DNA of 64,000 nt from Diprion similis (lineage: Eukaryota > Arthropoda > Insecta > Hymenoptera > Diprionidae): positions 8,046,501-8,110,500 of the forward strand of contig NC_060107.1 in assembly GCF_021155765.1 (NCBI RefSeq), written 5' to 3'. The notes below the pieces were generated by a model that worked only from the letters and a program-made list of their open reading frames with translations, ran no database searches and was not told the origin of the DNA. A program made the translations under genes and the position numbers. Below are positions 1 through 11,316 of this stretch, in pieces. Numbering within the stretch: position 1 is the stretch's first letter; each line of letters begins with the position of its first letter.

Positions 1-238
1 GCCTTACTTATAAACCATCTCAATATAGATTCTTATATGAAATTTTACGCTCTATAAAAAAAAGTACTGAAATAGAATTTTCCTAGCTCTAACCGATTAA
101 GAGTCATTCGCCTACAAACATCGCGTCATCTTGAATATCTCTTAATCAGTTAGAGTTGGGAAAATTCTATTCCAATACTTTTTATAGAGCGTGAAATTTC
201 CTATAAGAATCTCTATTTAGATGGTTTATAAGTCAAGC
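1..238. repeat. Foldback (long inverted repeat) element, MITE-like
   Basis: The first about 95 bases (from acttataaaccatct) are matched in reverse complement by the last about 95 bases (ending agatggtttataagt), around a short centre near 105-140. The arms differ by a few substitutions and small indels. There is no coding capacity. The left end lies at the window edge, so target-site duplications cannot be checked and the element may extend further left. The structure is typical of non-autonomous foldback elements. The family was not identified. Confidence 0.7.
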
Positions 239-655
239 CGTTGACGAGAAAAAACAAGATCCAAATATTTTTCAATTTTTTTTTTTTTTACATGTTATTT
301 AAATTAAAAATTAAAAAACAAAAAAATAAGCATCAATATGCACGTGTGAAAAACAAAAAAAAAATGAAAAAATTTATTTTCTAACACTAGTACACAGTGA
401 CAAAATTCTGCGATCAATTTTTATAACTACGTACTAAAAAGACGTCGAGATAATCTAGCGAAGGAAAGGTCTGGCCTTTTTGGACAGTTAGCTTTTCATC
501 TTCATGCACAGGTTGGTTGCGTGAGATCGCCCAATACCCAACAGAGATACCGACCGTTCGGTGCGTGGCTACCTGCCCTGAAGCGGTGGAAGGAACGTCG
601 AAACCTCAGGTTATACCTTCGCCCTCGGGTGCTTCCCAGAAAGGTATGGACTTAA
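239..655. other. AT-rich stretch, no gene seen
   Basis: A and T homopolymer runs occupy about 270-370. This is followed by unremarkable sequence leading into the candidate signal-peptide exon. No supported gene, RNA gene or further repeat was recognised. Confidence 0.5.
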
Positions 656-868
656 GCCAGCAATGCCGACGAGAGAGTGGCCGCAGAAGAACTGGCCCTT
701 GGTTCTCTATTGTTCTTGCTAATTGCCGTCGTCCCCCACGCCCAGACGACCCAAAACTCTGACCGGCCGGTTATTTCGACCCCCCCCCCCCCCCCCCCCT
801 CTTTTACTTCCCATCCTTGGCCTCCTCCTCGGTTCGCAGCGAAGCCCTTAATGCTCGGATAGTTACAG
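656..868 (+). pseudogene. Candidate BAMBI exon 1 (signal peptide), frame interrupted
   Basis: From 656 one frame encodes a typical secretory signal: an acidic start (AAEEL), a hydrophobic core (LALGSLLFLLIAVV) and a likely cleavage region (PHAQ). This frame has no ATG; a stop lies just upstream at 653-655. An ATG at 663 lies 14 bases before the in-frame GTG at 677, so it is out of frame, separated by a short GA repeat. After the signal peptide the frame runs into 20 consecutive C (780-799) and stops at 860-862. If the C run were one base shorter, the open frame would reach a usable donor (acag|gtctga) at 868/869 with exactly the phase needed to join the BAMBI exon at 7485. Two simple-repeat length differences would therefore turn this into a good first exon. 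They could be assembly errors, polymorphism or real damage. A true first exon elsewhere is equally possible. Confidence 0.35.
780..799. repeat. Poly-C tract, 20 bases
   Basis: Uninterrupted run of 20 C within the candidate BAMBI signal-peptide exon. Runs of this kind are prone to sequencing and polymerase slippage, so reading frames crossing it should not be trusted. Confidence 0.9.
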
Positions 869-2310
869 GTCTGAGCAAATATACAGGAATGTTTTTGTTT
901 TAGAATGTCGGGATGAGACGGTCGACAGGTAGCGAAAACCTGACCGTCACCATTCACTCGTCCAGCTGTGCCAGAGTTCATTGGTATAATATAACAGCCT
1001 GCAGTCTTATAGAGGCATATTAATAACGGGGTAACTACGCGACCTTTTATGGATGACTATAGTCTTCACTGTCTGAATCGAAAGTTAGGAAGATGGAGAA
1101 AAAGGTTCGGAATGTCGCCGGGAATTTTAGAGTGTTTGTGACAATGGTAATGATGGTAAGTAATGAGAAAATACTAGGGTTTGAATCATTGTAAACGTTA
1201 GAACCTGTTCTCGAATTGGGGCGAGGGTGAAATTTCGAATTTGAATAGTTCCGAAAATGCCAAATTCAGAATGTTTTAATGACGAAATTTGTAGTAAAGA
1301 AATCGAACTTTGACGAAACATCGAAGTTTCGAATCGTCCGAAACCCAAAGCTCAAAGTTCCCAAAGTCAAAATTTCGAAAGCGCGTATAATCGAACCCCG
1401 CCCCTTCAAATTCTTCACAATTTAACTTGTGTAATTCGATTTTACTCGGATTCGTTTCTAAAAGTATTGTTTCATTCGTGTCCGCCATCGTTGGCACAAA
1501 TAAAATATCCATTTCTGTGAAATTTTTTAAACGTTTTTCCCCCATTTTCCTTCGACTATAAATCCATCTTGTCTTTGGTACAACGTAGAAAATCATCAAA
1601 GCTGTTGCAGACAAGACAACGCGATACTGCATTACGTAGTGCGTTGAAGCGGTACCTTCGTACAAACTTGTTGCTTCACTCCTTCGTGTAACCGAGGTAT
1701 AAATATATGCGTGCAGCCAAAGATTTGTCTGTAGTTATCGAAACTGATGGAGGAACGACGACGAACGGCGTTTGCCACGGTAATTCCGAGAAGTGTGTAT
1801 ATACATATACCATGTATGTATACACACAGTTCGAATACACTGTAATTCATTCGCAGCACCAGCAGCACCAGCGATACCAGCAGCTTGATTTATCTCACGT
1901 AGCTGGCAATCCGAGGAATAATTTAGGTCCTCGCTGCAAGAGATACGTCGGCGTAAGTCTTCCCGACGTTGCATACACATTACGTGTACTGCAGTACAGC
2001 CTTTACCTAGAATCCACAACAGCTATTCGTTCATCGATATCTCGTTCTACGGTAAAGGCGTTTGTTTCCCACATTTTCACGTGAAAAACGAATGCAAAAT
2101 TACACCAACGTATACGTTTATATATACCTGTCGGCTTCCGATGGTTTCCCACACGTATCGAGTTCCGGTTTTACCCGCGGCTCTAATTACACTAATATAC
2201 TCTCGATTTGGTGGGTATGTATAACCATTCTCGCCGTTTGCACAGAGAGTAAGCATGCCCGAAATCCCAAGTTTCTCGTATTCGTTCCCATCATCGTTCA
2301 TCTGCTCGAT

Positions 2311-2353
2311 GTTGTTGCTGCTGCCGCTGCTGCTGCTGCTGCTGTTGCTGCAG
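2311..2353. repeat. (GCT)n trinucleotide microsatellite
   Basis: About 43 bases of imperfect GCT/GTT/GCC triplets. The short alanine- or leucine-rich open frames that cross it are by-products of the repeat. Confidence 0.8.
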
Positions 2354-2929
2354 TTTCTATATTTGTTCAAGAATTATCCCTCGGCTAGTTTATACGTTCG
2401 AAACCATTTCGAGTCGGTCAATATTAGAATGTGTATATACGCCCCGGGTCGGTATATATAAGGTACATGCATACATACCGTTTCCTGACTATTCAAATAG
2501 GACGAGTATAGAGCTATATAAGCCATGCACACGGAGCTAAAGATTTTAAGCCTCTTTGTAATCGGTCAACAACCGCGCCTTGTGCGCTGTGGTAGCTGCT
2601 GCTGCAGTGTCAATAACATTTAATGAATAGATAGTACAGAAACTATTACACGTATATAGTGTGCAGTACGCTTTGGGTGCACACAGCATCGAACCGTGAT
2701 ATTAAACATGTAGATTATTCGTTAGCTCCTCGACTATACGTATATGTAGTCAAATTCCAACTATTACATAGTACACAATGTTGAATATTGTACAAGTCGC
2801 AGCACGGTTAACGACTGCACTCTCATGGCCCCGAAATATAAAGGATCTCGAGGCCTTTCTCGATGACTGACAGCATTGATGCGGTAACCATCTCGGCTTA
2901 TAGGTATTACATTGAGTATATGCGTGCAG

Positions 2930-2956
2930 AGGAGGAGGAGGAGGAGGAGGAGGAGA
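2930..2956. repeat. (GAG)n trinucleotide microsatellite
   Basis: Nine consecutive GAG/GGA triplets with no interruption, in noncoding sequence. Confidence 0.85.
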
Positions 2957-3805
2957 GCAAAGCTAACCGAAAGATGCCGACGAGATATTATTTTTTATAA
3001 TGAAAAATTAATTCGGTCAGGTTGTAATTATTTGATGAAAATCTCTCAATTATCTGTCGTACAGCCGATATAAAAAGAACTGCTTTGACTGTACGGTAGT
3101 TTTCAGGTTCAAGGTTTTGTTTTAAAAGATCAAAATCTTACGTCGTTATACGTGTACAGAACAGTAGGCATGTACGTACTAATTACCGCGTGTATATGTG
3201 TTAAAACATTATTAGTATTATTACCAATAATAAAGCCGGTAAATCGGTAATAATCAATAATTATCAATAATTATCGATGTGTCCCGTTCAGTTACGTTTC
3301 TATTAAATGCAAAGCAGCTGCGTGCGTTGCACGTTGCACGTTGCACGGTGTCAATTTATAAATATAGATCTCAGTAATTCTGCAGCAGTGCAGGCAGCCA
3401 TGCTGCCACGCGGAGTTTGCCAATACGGAAAAATAGAGAAAAGGCAAATTATATACGCAATCTATTAATAGGCTGCGAATTGTTCAGGGCAATCACGTAG
3501 CGGTACGGAAAGTTGGCTGCATGCGTGTCCACACGAGGCCTGCATCCACCAACACAAAGAAACCCTCAAGTGCAGCCTGCGGTTCGAGGTGAAAGAAACT
3601 GCGGCTGATCCCCTACGGGACGGTCAACTAGGCGCACACGCGTGTCAATCGTCGAGATCCCTTTATGCGTCGCGCGTGTCAGAAACAGAATACGCATTTC
3701 AATGTTCAATTGGACGCGGCTGCTGACACGCCTGCATATAACGCCGTGCTACGCATACCAATTATTCATCCTAACGACCAGGCTTGTGTGCATATAACCG
3801 ACGTA

Positions 3806-3856
3806 GGTACATACATATACGTACGTATGTACGTACATACATACATACATACATAT
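3806..3856. repeat. TACA/ACGT-type tetranucleotide repeat
   Basis: Runs of tacatacatac mixed with acgtacgt. Part of the tract is self-complementary. Confidence 0.8.
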
Positions 3857-5987
3857 TTGAAAATTGCGCCTTGCGCGCGCTTTTCCTACAGCCCGGAAAT
3901 CGCTCTTACAACGCGGGGTACCTTTGCAACGTTTCCGGAACACGGATAGAGTTTTTTGTCATTTTTGCAAGACATGAGAACCGCGGGTCATAGAGTGTAT
4001 AGGAGGGATATCTTAGGGTTATAAAATGTGACCTCATTTTCGGCGCAAATAAGGGTGGCGCCATGGCGCTGTTAAACGCAAGTTGCATGTAAGTCCAACT
4101 TTATACACTTCATATGTGTAACTAACACTGATAAAATGTTTGCATTTAATCTATCTAACACTGATATCTATGTACGTAACTAACTTCATGATTCAATTTA
4201 GTATCAATCAGCGGCCACGTCGGTTATTCGATCTGTGTATGTATGTACCCTTATTTGCCTACGGAATTTGACCACATTTTCAACGCACCACCATTAGAGA
4301 GTGCCCTTCTTCTATACACTCCATACCGCGGGGTTTAGTCAACGCATTGATGATAGCAGACGCTATCTAATTGGTGCATATTTTCACAGGAACCTCACAA
4401 GTAGTTTAGATTTTCTTCAGATTCCGGCCTAAACGAGAATATTTTTTAATAAACAAATAACTGTTCTTTTTTCTTTAAAGTTACTCTAATTTCTTTAGAT
4501 CTGAATAAATTTCTTCAAGATTGACAACGCTGCTTTCGATCGTGCAACAGAAAAGTACGGCTTCGACTAGTTCATAACTGCCAGAGATAAGTGGCAGAAT
4601 ATTTAAGGTTACGTTTATGATGGTTAGTCGCCCCTGGATTATACTGCACTGCTCTGAAATTGTAGCGCATGTGCATTACATTATAGCAGACGATGGACCA
4701 TGCAGTCGTTAGCAATTCACTCTGTATACTGTTATATCGTACATGGATATATATGTGTATAAACTTAAAGCTGATGAAAGTTAGTTATACTATTCCGTTA
4801 GCGAAAGAATTGAGAAATAGAACCTGTTGGTCAGCAGCAACACGTACGCGATATTTGACTGTAAGTTATTCCCGTGTGTATATACATGTATGAGATAATA
4901 CAATAAATATTGTAAATCCCATACGATAATTTTTAGTTGAAAATACACAACTCGAATTGGATCCTTTTACGAACATTAATTCGGTTTCGAACGTTTGAAA
5001 TCCGGTTTCGCATACACGGACCGCGACGAATTGTCACATTAATTATGTAGCGTTTCGGTAGCAGTCGCGAATTAGCTACGCATTCGGTTACAGGATGTGT
5101 ATAATTGCTGCGCTCGGACGTTCGATCAGGCGTTGAAATTTATTCAACAGGTATAACGTACATTCCTGCATTGGATCGGTTAGATGTAGCTCGTTGATAT
5201 AACGTGGTTGAAACGATTAACGGAACGTATATAATACGGCCCGGTATTATATACCAAAGCGAACTGACGGATTCCAGATTTTCAAAATCTCAATTCTAAA
5301 CGATCGAAAAATGACTTCTCAATATCGGGCATTCGGATTACAGGAATATTTAAAATTGGCGTACACCAGTTTTATCACAGTTCAGGATCGGCTGTGCAAT
5401 ACAGACCGGGGTTATAAAAAAGTGGCACCTCATTCAGACATTCCTGCGGTTTAGCATCCTCGACATTATTCAATATATGCGAGGACATAATATTCGTCAA
5501 ATAAAAGGATCAGTCAGTCCGAAGCAAGTAAGCAAGCAAGCAACCATCAGCAGCAGCTGGGCACGACAAAGGGTTGAGGTACGTGTATGTATATGTTATA
5601 TAGGTATTTGGATAGGGTCCATTTGCGTTGCTGATGCCGCGTAGAGGTCGATGAAAAACAATAACGATGAATTAAGAAGGCTTGTCGGAAAATAATTAAT
5701 ATGCCTGGGACGCATAACGAATGGCCCCGTGAGCGAAGAGCACTGTTTGTTTTCGGTGTTTCGAAGCCTGGGAGAGCCCAAAGAGAACGAGAGACCTGGG
5801 CGGGCCGTCTTACGTCTTTGTTTAGCTAACCGGAGTCGAATCTATTCGCGTCTCGCTCCAGCTCTCAGGATCCTCTCCGGGTTCCGAGCCAGAGGAGAGA
5901 GGAGCTCGTCGAAACGACCTCCCGCTGTTTCTCTGCTTTTCTTCTTTCCTTTTTTCCGTCTTTTTCTCCCCCTTCCCTTGTGTTTCT

Positions 5988-6027
5988 TTCTTCTCCTTCT
6001 TCTTCTTCTTCTTCTTCTTCTACTTCT
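5988..6027. repeat. (TTC)n trinucleotide microsatellite
   Basis: About 40 bases of TTC/TCC triplets inside a longer pyrimidine-rich stretch (about 5930-6050). The strand asymmetry of this stretch could support an H-DNA-type structure. Confidence 0.8.
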
Positions 6028-6170
6028 CATATTTTTTTTATCCCTTTTTATCTTAAACGAGCGCGCACACGCTCGATCTTGTACACACACATACACACAC
6101 GAACAGTACCAGTTCTTCATGTCGCTCTTCTCTGCATCAGCGAGGTTCGCCTCTCGATTCGTGAGAGCCC

Positions 6171-6216
6171 TGCAGCAGCAGGAGCAGCAGCAGCAGCAGC
6201 AGTAACAGCAGCAGCA
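6171..6216. repeat. (CAG)n trinucleotide microsatellite
   Basis: CAG triplets with GAG and TAA interruptions. No coding gene crosses it with support. Confidence 0.8.
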
Positions 6217-6893
6217 TTGGCAGCACCGGCTTCGTCAGCATCACCAGCGGCAGCCGCATGCCTCTCTCCATATATTCTCTCTACTTTAATCTTTCTTTTG
6301 TGACTCGGCTGTTTTAGCGTTTTTTATTCCATGCCGAGCTAAACCCCCTTCCCACCAACCCCCGCTCCGCGCTCTTTCTGCCCTCGAGGAGACCCGCCGG
6401 GCTTCGGGAGAGAAGAACGCCGAGTGAAACTTACGGAGAGAAAGAGAGGAGATGCATAAGGAAAGGAGAGACGCCGCCGCTGGCTTATTAGCGAGCGAGG
6501 TACTGACGGAGAAAGACAGCTTGATATTATAATAATAAATACGACGTTAGTTAGTCAGAGACCGCCTCAGCCGCTTTATATGCCTTTTAATGGTTTATTT
6601 CATATCGAGCTCATTAATACGCCCGAGGGGTCTCTCTCGCCGCGCTTCTCTGCGTCCGTCTACTTCTCTCGAGTCGAACCCCCCTTCGAGTCTTCATTTT
6701 TATCCACCTTTTTTATACTCCTTGTACCCCCGGCTACATGTATGTACCTTATATACATTATTATACATACATGCGTTAACAAAGGTGTGTATAGTATAGT
6801 TGGTTCCATGGTATGTGTGCGCCATATACTCAGTCACACGGTTTATACGTATACGTACACTTGCTCGTACATACAGCTTAACGTTGCCATGTA

Positions 6894-6900
6894 CCATACA

Positions 6901-6932
<32 letters not shown>
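6894..6932. repeat. (CATA)n tetranucleotide microsatellite
   Basis: About nine units of cata in tandem, in noncoding sequence upstream of the BAMBI ectodomain exon. Confidence 0.85.
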
Positions 6933-7484
6933 CACCTACATCATGTACCACATAAACAGGGCACGGTTTATCTTTTACGACTTCCAGTTCGTCGCTGATT
7001 ACTAGAGACATTCCATCCTTGACGTTGCTGCCGATGTATCGGGAATAATTCGTGCACATGTATGCATACCTATGTATGCTCCGGCCTTTTTCCTTTTATC
7101 CTAATTATTCAAACTTTTCAATTCAATTGGCAAATTGTGCGATGCGGTGGTCCGCGCTGATCTCCGTTATGTTGTTACGTGGGTATTTGTATAATGTGTG
7201 CTTCTGTGTCGAAAAGAAGCCCTTTGGGTTCCCGGCTTCCTTAATTTATTATGACAAGCCAGGAGAATCTCGGTCCACTTCCGTCTAAGATGTAAATGAT
7301 GGATGAGTTACGTGCGTCTCCTTTCCGTCCTCGACCCTTCTTCTTTCTTCTCCGCTAACTGACGTGTCGTTTATAAACTGATCGCAAGGACTCGGAATTC
7401 CACCTTCTCCTTCGGACCACCCTGAAAAATTCAAATCCTAGACACAAACTTTCCCAATGTCATTTCGTATTGTTTCGTTTTCAG

Positions 7485-8495
7485 GACCGACCGGACGCGA
7501 GGTCCGATGCTTCTGCAACCAGGCGGCCTGCGTAACTCAGGGATACTTGTGCCGAGGCACCGGTTGTTTCACCGAACTACCCTCGAGCCTGAACAATCCG
7601 TCTTCGCTGAGGCCGGAACGAAGTCCGTGGCACGGGTGCCTCGGCGATGGTTTCAAGGACAGACAGTGTCCCGCGGGACTTTTGTGCTGCGAACAGGACT
7701 TGTGCAATCACGTCGATGATCCCGCGGTTCAAACGAAACTCAACAGAACTCTTCACGGTGAGCCTGAACAAGGATCGTCACGGTGTTTCTTATTAGCCCG
7801 GTCGCTGTGTAAAAACAAGAACACCTAGAATCGCAATTTTTCGATACGACTACTCTGTTTCTGGTCGTCGGGCGGGGGTTCAGAATCCAGAATTCCGACC
7901 AGATTCTGTAATAGCTTCAACCGTCATCTTGAATTTCAAAATTTGACTACGACCATTAAGTTGTAGAGAATTAAATTTCCTACAAGGTTGTAGTTACGAC
8001 GATTTTTTATAAAAAAAAAAAAAAAAAATTGGTAAGTTGTTTGACAATAAGAAAAATCCCCGTAAATTCAAGATGGCGACCGAAGCTACCGCAGAATCTG
8101 GTCCCCCGACGATGAGAGATAGAAAGTAGTGGTATCGAAGAATTGCAATTTCAAATCTACCCACATTCCGACTGGAATATATAGAATGTGAAAGAACTAA
8201 CACGGTGATGTAACAGGCAGTTTCGATAATTCCAGTTTTGTCCGGGACCCAGCGAGCGTACAATTTCGGACCTATCCAGAGCAGCAATCATGGAAATCAG
8301 GCGACCGAGGGCTGGTTCAGAACGGCGACGATAGCCGTCCCGATATGCGGCCTAGTCGCTTTACTTGTCCTCGCCGGTTTGGCCGTTCGACTTTTGAAGC
8401 CCATGCCGACGCAGGGTGACAAGCTCGGCCCGCACTGCAGAGCTCCAGATAACGCGCCGCCCCTTTTGGGACCGCCGAAAGTGCCTCTCGTCTAA
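7485..8495 (+). CDS. BAMBI: BAMBI-type TGF-beta/activin/BMP pseudoreceptor (two exons)
   Basis: Known BAMBI proteins are kinase-less type I receptor look-alikes in the plasma membrane that dampen TGF-beta, activin and BMP signalling. Exon 7485-7757 follows an acceptor (ttttcag) and encodes the extracellular three-finger domain. Ten cysteines are visible, from EVRCFC through GCF and HGCL to the family-typical CCEQDLCN. It ends at the donor gtgagc in phase 1. Exon 8236-8495 follows ttccag and joins in the same phase. It encodes a juxtamembrane GWFRTATIAVP, close to the vertebrate BAMBI sequence at this place, a membrane span (about 25 residues, to AVRLL) and about 35 cytoplasmic residues ending in VPLV and TAA. 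There is no kinase domain. The cytoplasmic tail is much shorter than in vertebrate BAMBI. The exon carrying the start codon is not established; see the candidate at 656-868. Identity rests on both the cysteine pattern and the membrane region, so I am confident. Confidence 0.87.
7897..8103. repeat. Imperfect inverted repeat (MITE-like) in BAMBI intron 2
   Basis: Left arm 7897-7936 (starting gaccagattctg) is matched in reverse complement by 8064-8103 (ending cagaatctggtc), with roughly 35 of 40 positions paired. Outside the arms a further match (tcgtcggg with cccgacga) follows after an insertion on the left. The centre holds an A run at 8011-8029. It lies wholly within the intron 7758-8235 and makes up nearly half of it. 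Probably a decayed foldback or MITE element. The family was not identified. Confidence 0.6.
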
Positions 8496-9610
8496 CGATT
8501 AACCGATCCGCTGGAGAGGGAAGAGAAGATACGTGGATTATATGCGTGGAATATTTTCGAAAAATGAAACGAGAATTACCACGAGTTGAAAATTTCCTGC
8601 ATCCTCCTCGCATCGGGTGTCCATCGATGTTGGTGAAACGGAAGAAAACAAGTAAAAAGGAAAAGGAAAATATCCGTATGTGTAGATGAATTTTGGAATT
8701 ATTCAAAGGTATTCAAAAAAATCTTTGCACGAAACAATGACAAAATTTTTCTTATACTCTAATACGCGTTCAATTGGTACAAGGAACACGGCCATTATTT
8801 CTCGTACATGTTCTATTCACCGCATTATCCGAGACGGAGTGCGAAGAAATAACAACAACAAAGTGTCACGCGCTGTTTGCAAATATATACGTACATATAT
8901 ATACGTATAGGTATGCAAGACATACGTGTATAAATGCACAGGTATTTGGACGGCCGCAGTTGTAAATTGTGATTTAAAGACTTCTTTCAAAGGGTTGGCC
9001 TTATATGATATACTATAATTGTATAGAACCTTAAGAAAGCTAGCGGGCCCTACGAGGCTTCTCTTGGCTGTGAATTTTATGAAGAAACAAAAAAGAAAGA
9101 GAAAAAACTGAAATTAAGAAGAGAAAAAAAAAAAAAGAAAATAATTCAGACAATATTCATATCTTATGATTTTTGCCTTTTTCTACTCAAAGACGGGGAT
9201 TATTTTCTACTGATTGTGAGCACCTGTTCGTCATGTTCATTTCGGAGAAATTTAAACCGTCCGTAATAATGTGTTGGGTTTTTTTTTTTTTTTTTTTTTT
9301 TGCCGAGAGACGTTTTTTACTTCCTCGGTAAAGGAAATACAACGAGTTGAACAGGTAATCGTGTTGTATTCGGATTCCTATATTAACAACGAGTATATAC
9401 ATATATGTATATATATGTAGTATCCCCGTCCGTAATTGTTTACGCACTTGTATAATGTAAATATATAAATATATATAGTAATACACGATATAGAAAACCA
9501 AGATTTTGTAACATAGTATATAGTAAACTTAATGCTGTGCAAACTGTAAAATTGGATTATAATATGAAATATATTCATCGACATATAGTATATATTTTTA
9601 ATAAAATTAG
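8496..9610 (+). other. Probable BAMBI 3' UTR with polyadenylation signal
   Basis: AT-rich sequence downstream of the BAMBI stop with poly-A and poly-T runs (9125-9135, 9280-9301). A canonical AATAAA is at 9600-9605. No coding feature was found. The UTR extent is inferred only from that hexamer. Confidence 0.4.
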
Positions 9611-11316
9611 CAATAGGATATAACTTGTAGATCGTTTATACATTGATGCTCTACTAATTATTCAACAATTGACTTAGAGCTGTTCCTTTTAGCCGTTCAA
9701 AAAGTCGAAGATGTGCACCAAAGGTAGCTCATTTATTAGATCCCTTTACTGATGCAATTGTTTCACCTGGATTCTAAATTTAGAGAATCTCTCCTGTGAA
9801 TTTGAAAATTTTTCAACAATTTCGAAGTCCTCGTAAACGCGATTGCGAGGTAACTGGCAACTGTGCTACACAATGTTAAATAGAAGCGATGTACAACAGA
9901 CAAGTTGTCAGCCAGAAAAGCAAAATTTGAAAATGATTGAAATCATTTGTAACATCACGTTAATATGTGTTACGTAAGAGGCATTCACATGACCGATTTG
10001 TACACATCCTTCCAATCCGATTATAATACAATGTAGAAATCATTTTCTGAGATACGAAAGAAAAAAGAAAAAAAAAAAAATGAAAAAAAAACAACTAATT
10101 ACATTTACGTATTTTAATAATTATACTCAACATCACACGCACAGGGTAAAATAAAGAATGGCATACGCGCATTACACGAAAAGAAGAATTTTCCTTTGAT
10201 AATACAACTGTTGCAAATTGCGGTCTAGCAAAATTTTTAAACTTGAGCGATAGAGAGGAAAAAAAAACAGCTGATACGAGATTTAACATTGACGGAATGA
10301 CTAAACTGGATTCTGCATTCAAGGTCCGTAAACGTCAAATTAAACTTAATTTCGTGCAGCCAGCAGACGATTAAAGTTTCCATAGCTCTAATTATATTCC
10401 GAATAAATATTATATTGTGATAATATTATATAATTATTTTAACTTGATAATAAATAATAATGATAATAATAATAATATTAATGCAGATGATTCGCGATTT
10501 TGTACACACATAACGAGATGTATCGTCTTGCGCAAGGCGATTATACAGAGCATAAAAAAATATCCAAATAAAATAACCGAACATTTTTTGCTCATTCCTT
10601 TTTATTCATTTCCTCCTTCAATGCCTTGTTACATACACCTTTTTTGCCACTCGTATTACAGAAAGGGTGAGTCATTACTCGATAAAATAGGAATCCCATT
10701 CATCTTGTTTGAACATTGTTTCATTTATTTTGCGTTTTTAATGTATAACCATAGTAGACACTATGCAGTTTTAATATAATCAAATTGCCATCACAGATAA
10801 AAATCGTTTGGCGGGACGTGCATTCTATAGCTTTACAAGGCTTCCATAAATTGTCACAACAACCTTATAGGAGTTTTATACTGCGCAGTGAGATACGCAA
10901 AGACACGGATAGAACTGCAATACTCGACAAGAAAACTTTCTTGCTTGGTGCAACATCTCAAAGAAAATATTTTGTCTTACAAAAATACTGTCCAGGGTTT
11001 TTTCTCCACAGTTTTCTTTCTTGAAATTGTTTATTTCACGTATTACTTTTTTTCCTTTGTTATCTTATTTTTTTTCATTTTTTTTTTTTTTTTTTTTTTT
11101 TAATCATTACCTTTTCACTCTGAAAGTAAAACTCACTTGAGAGTTTTGTCAAAATCACGAACTTCGAACATTACATACCAATTCCCATCAATTATTACAC
11201 ACATGTGTGCTGTAGGAATAGTTTTAGTTTAGTTCTATCGATCAGTCGGTGTATAATATTGCCGTCCGTCACATCCTGCATGACGGTTCTGGTTAAATGT
11301 GGTCCGAATAATGAAC
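9611..11316 (-). other. Intergenic sequence and probable Dcp1 3' UTR
   Basis: No gene was recognised. On the minus strand the first clear AATAAA after the Dcp1 stop is at 11040-11045 (tttatt on the plus strand), giving a 3' UTR of about 280 bases. Long T runs occur at about 11064-11101. The rest, 9611-11000, is AT-rich sequence in which I see nothing further. Confidence 0.4.

Larger units (their letters stand above)
869..7484 (+). other. Upstream region or long first intron of BAMBI
   Basis: No convincing coding sequence was found on either strand. Open frames here are short and rich in simple repeats. It holds several microsatellites (listed separately) and TATA/ACGT-rich stretches. If the exon at 656-868 is real, this is a 6.6-kb first intron. 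Otherwise it is upstream sequence with unidentified exons or regulatory DNA. Confidence 0.4.

Noticed and set aside
2062-2461. Overlapping open frames rich in alanine or leucine
   Set aside because: They are produced by the GCT repeat at 2311-2353. There is no start or splice context and no recognisable domain.
5729-6303. Open frame of 158 codons and overlapping minus-strand frame around the TTC and CAG repeats
   Set aside because: The composition comes from simple repeats in all frames (leucine/serine runs, arginine/lysine runs). No domain, and no splice sites with the right phase.
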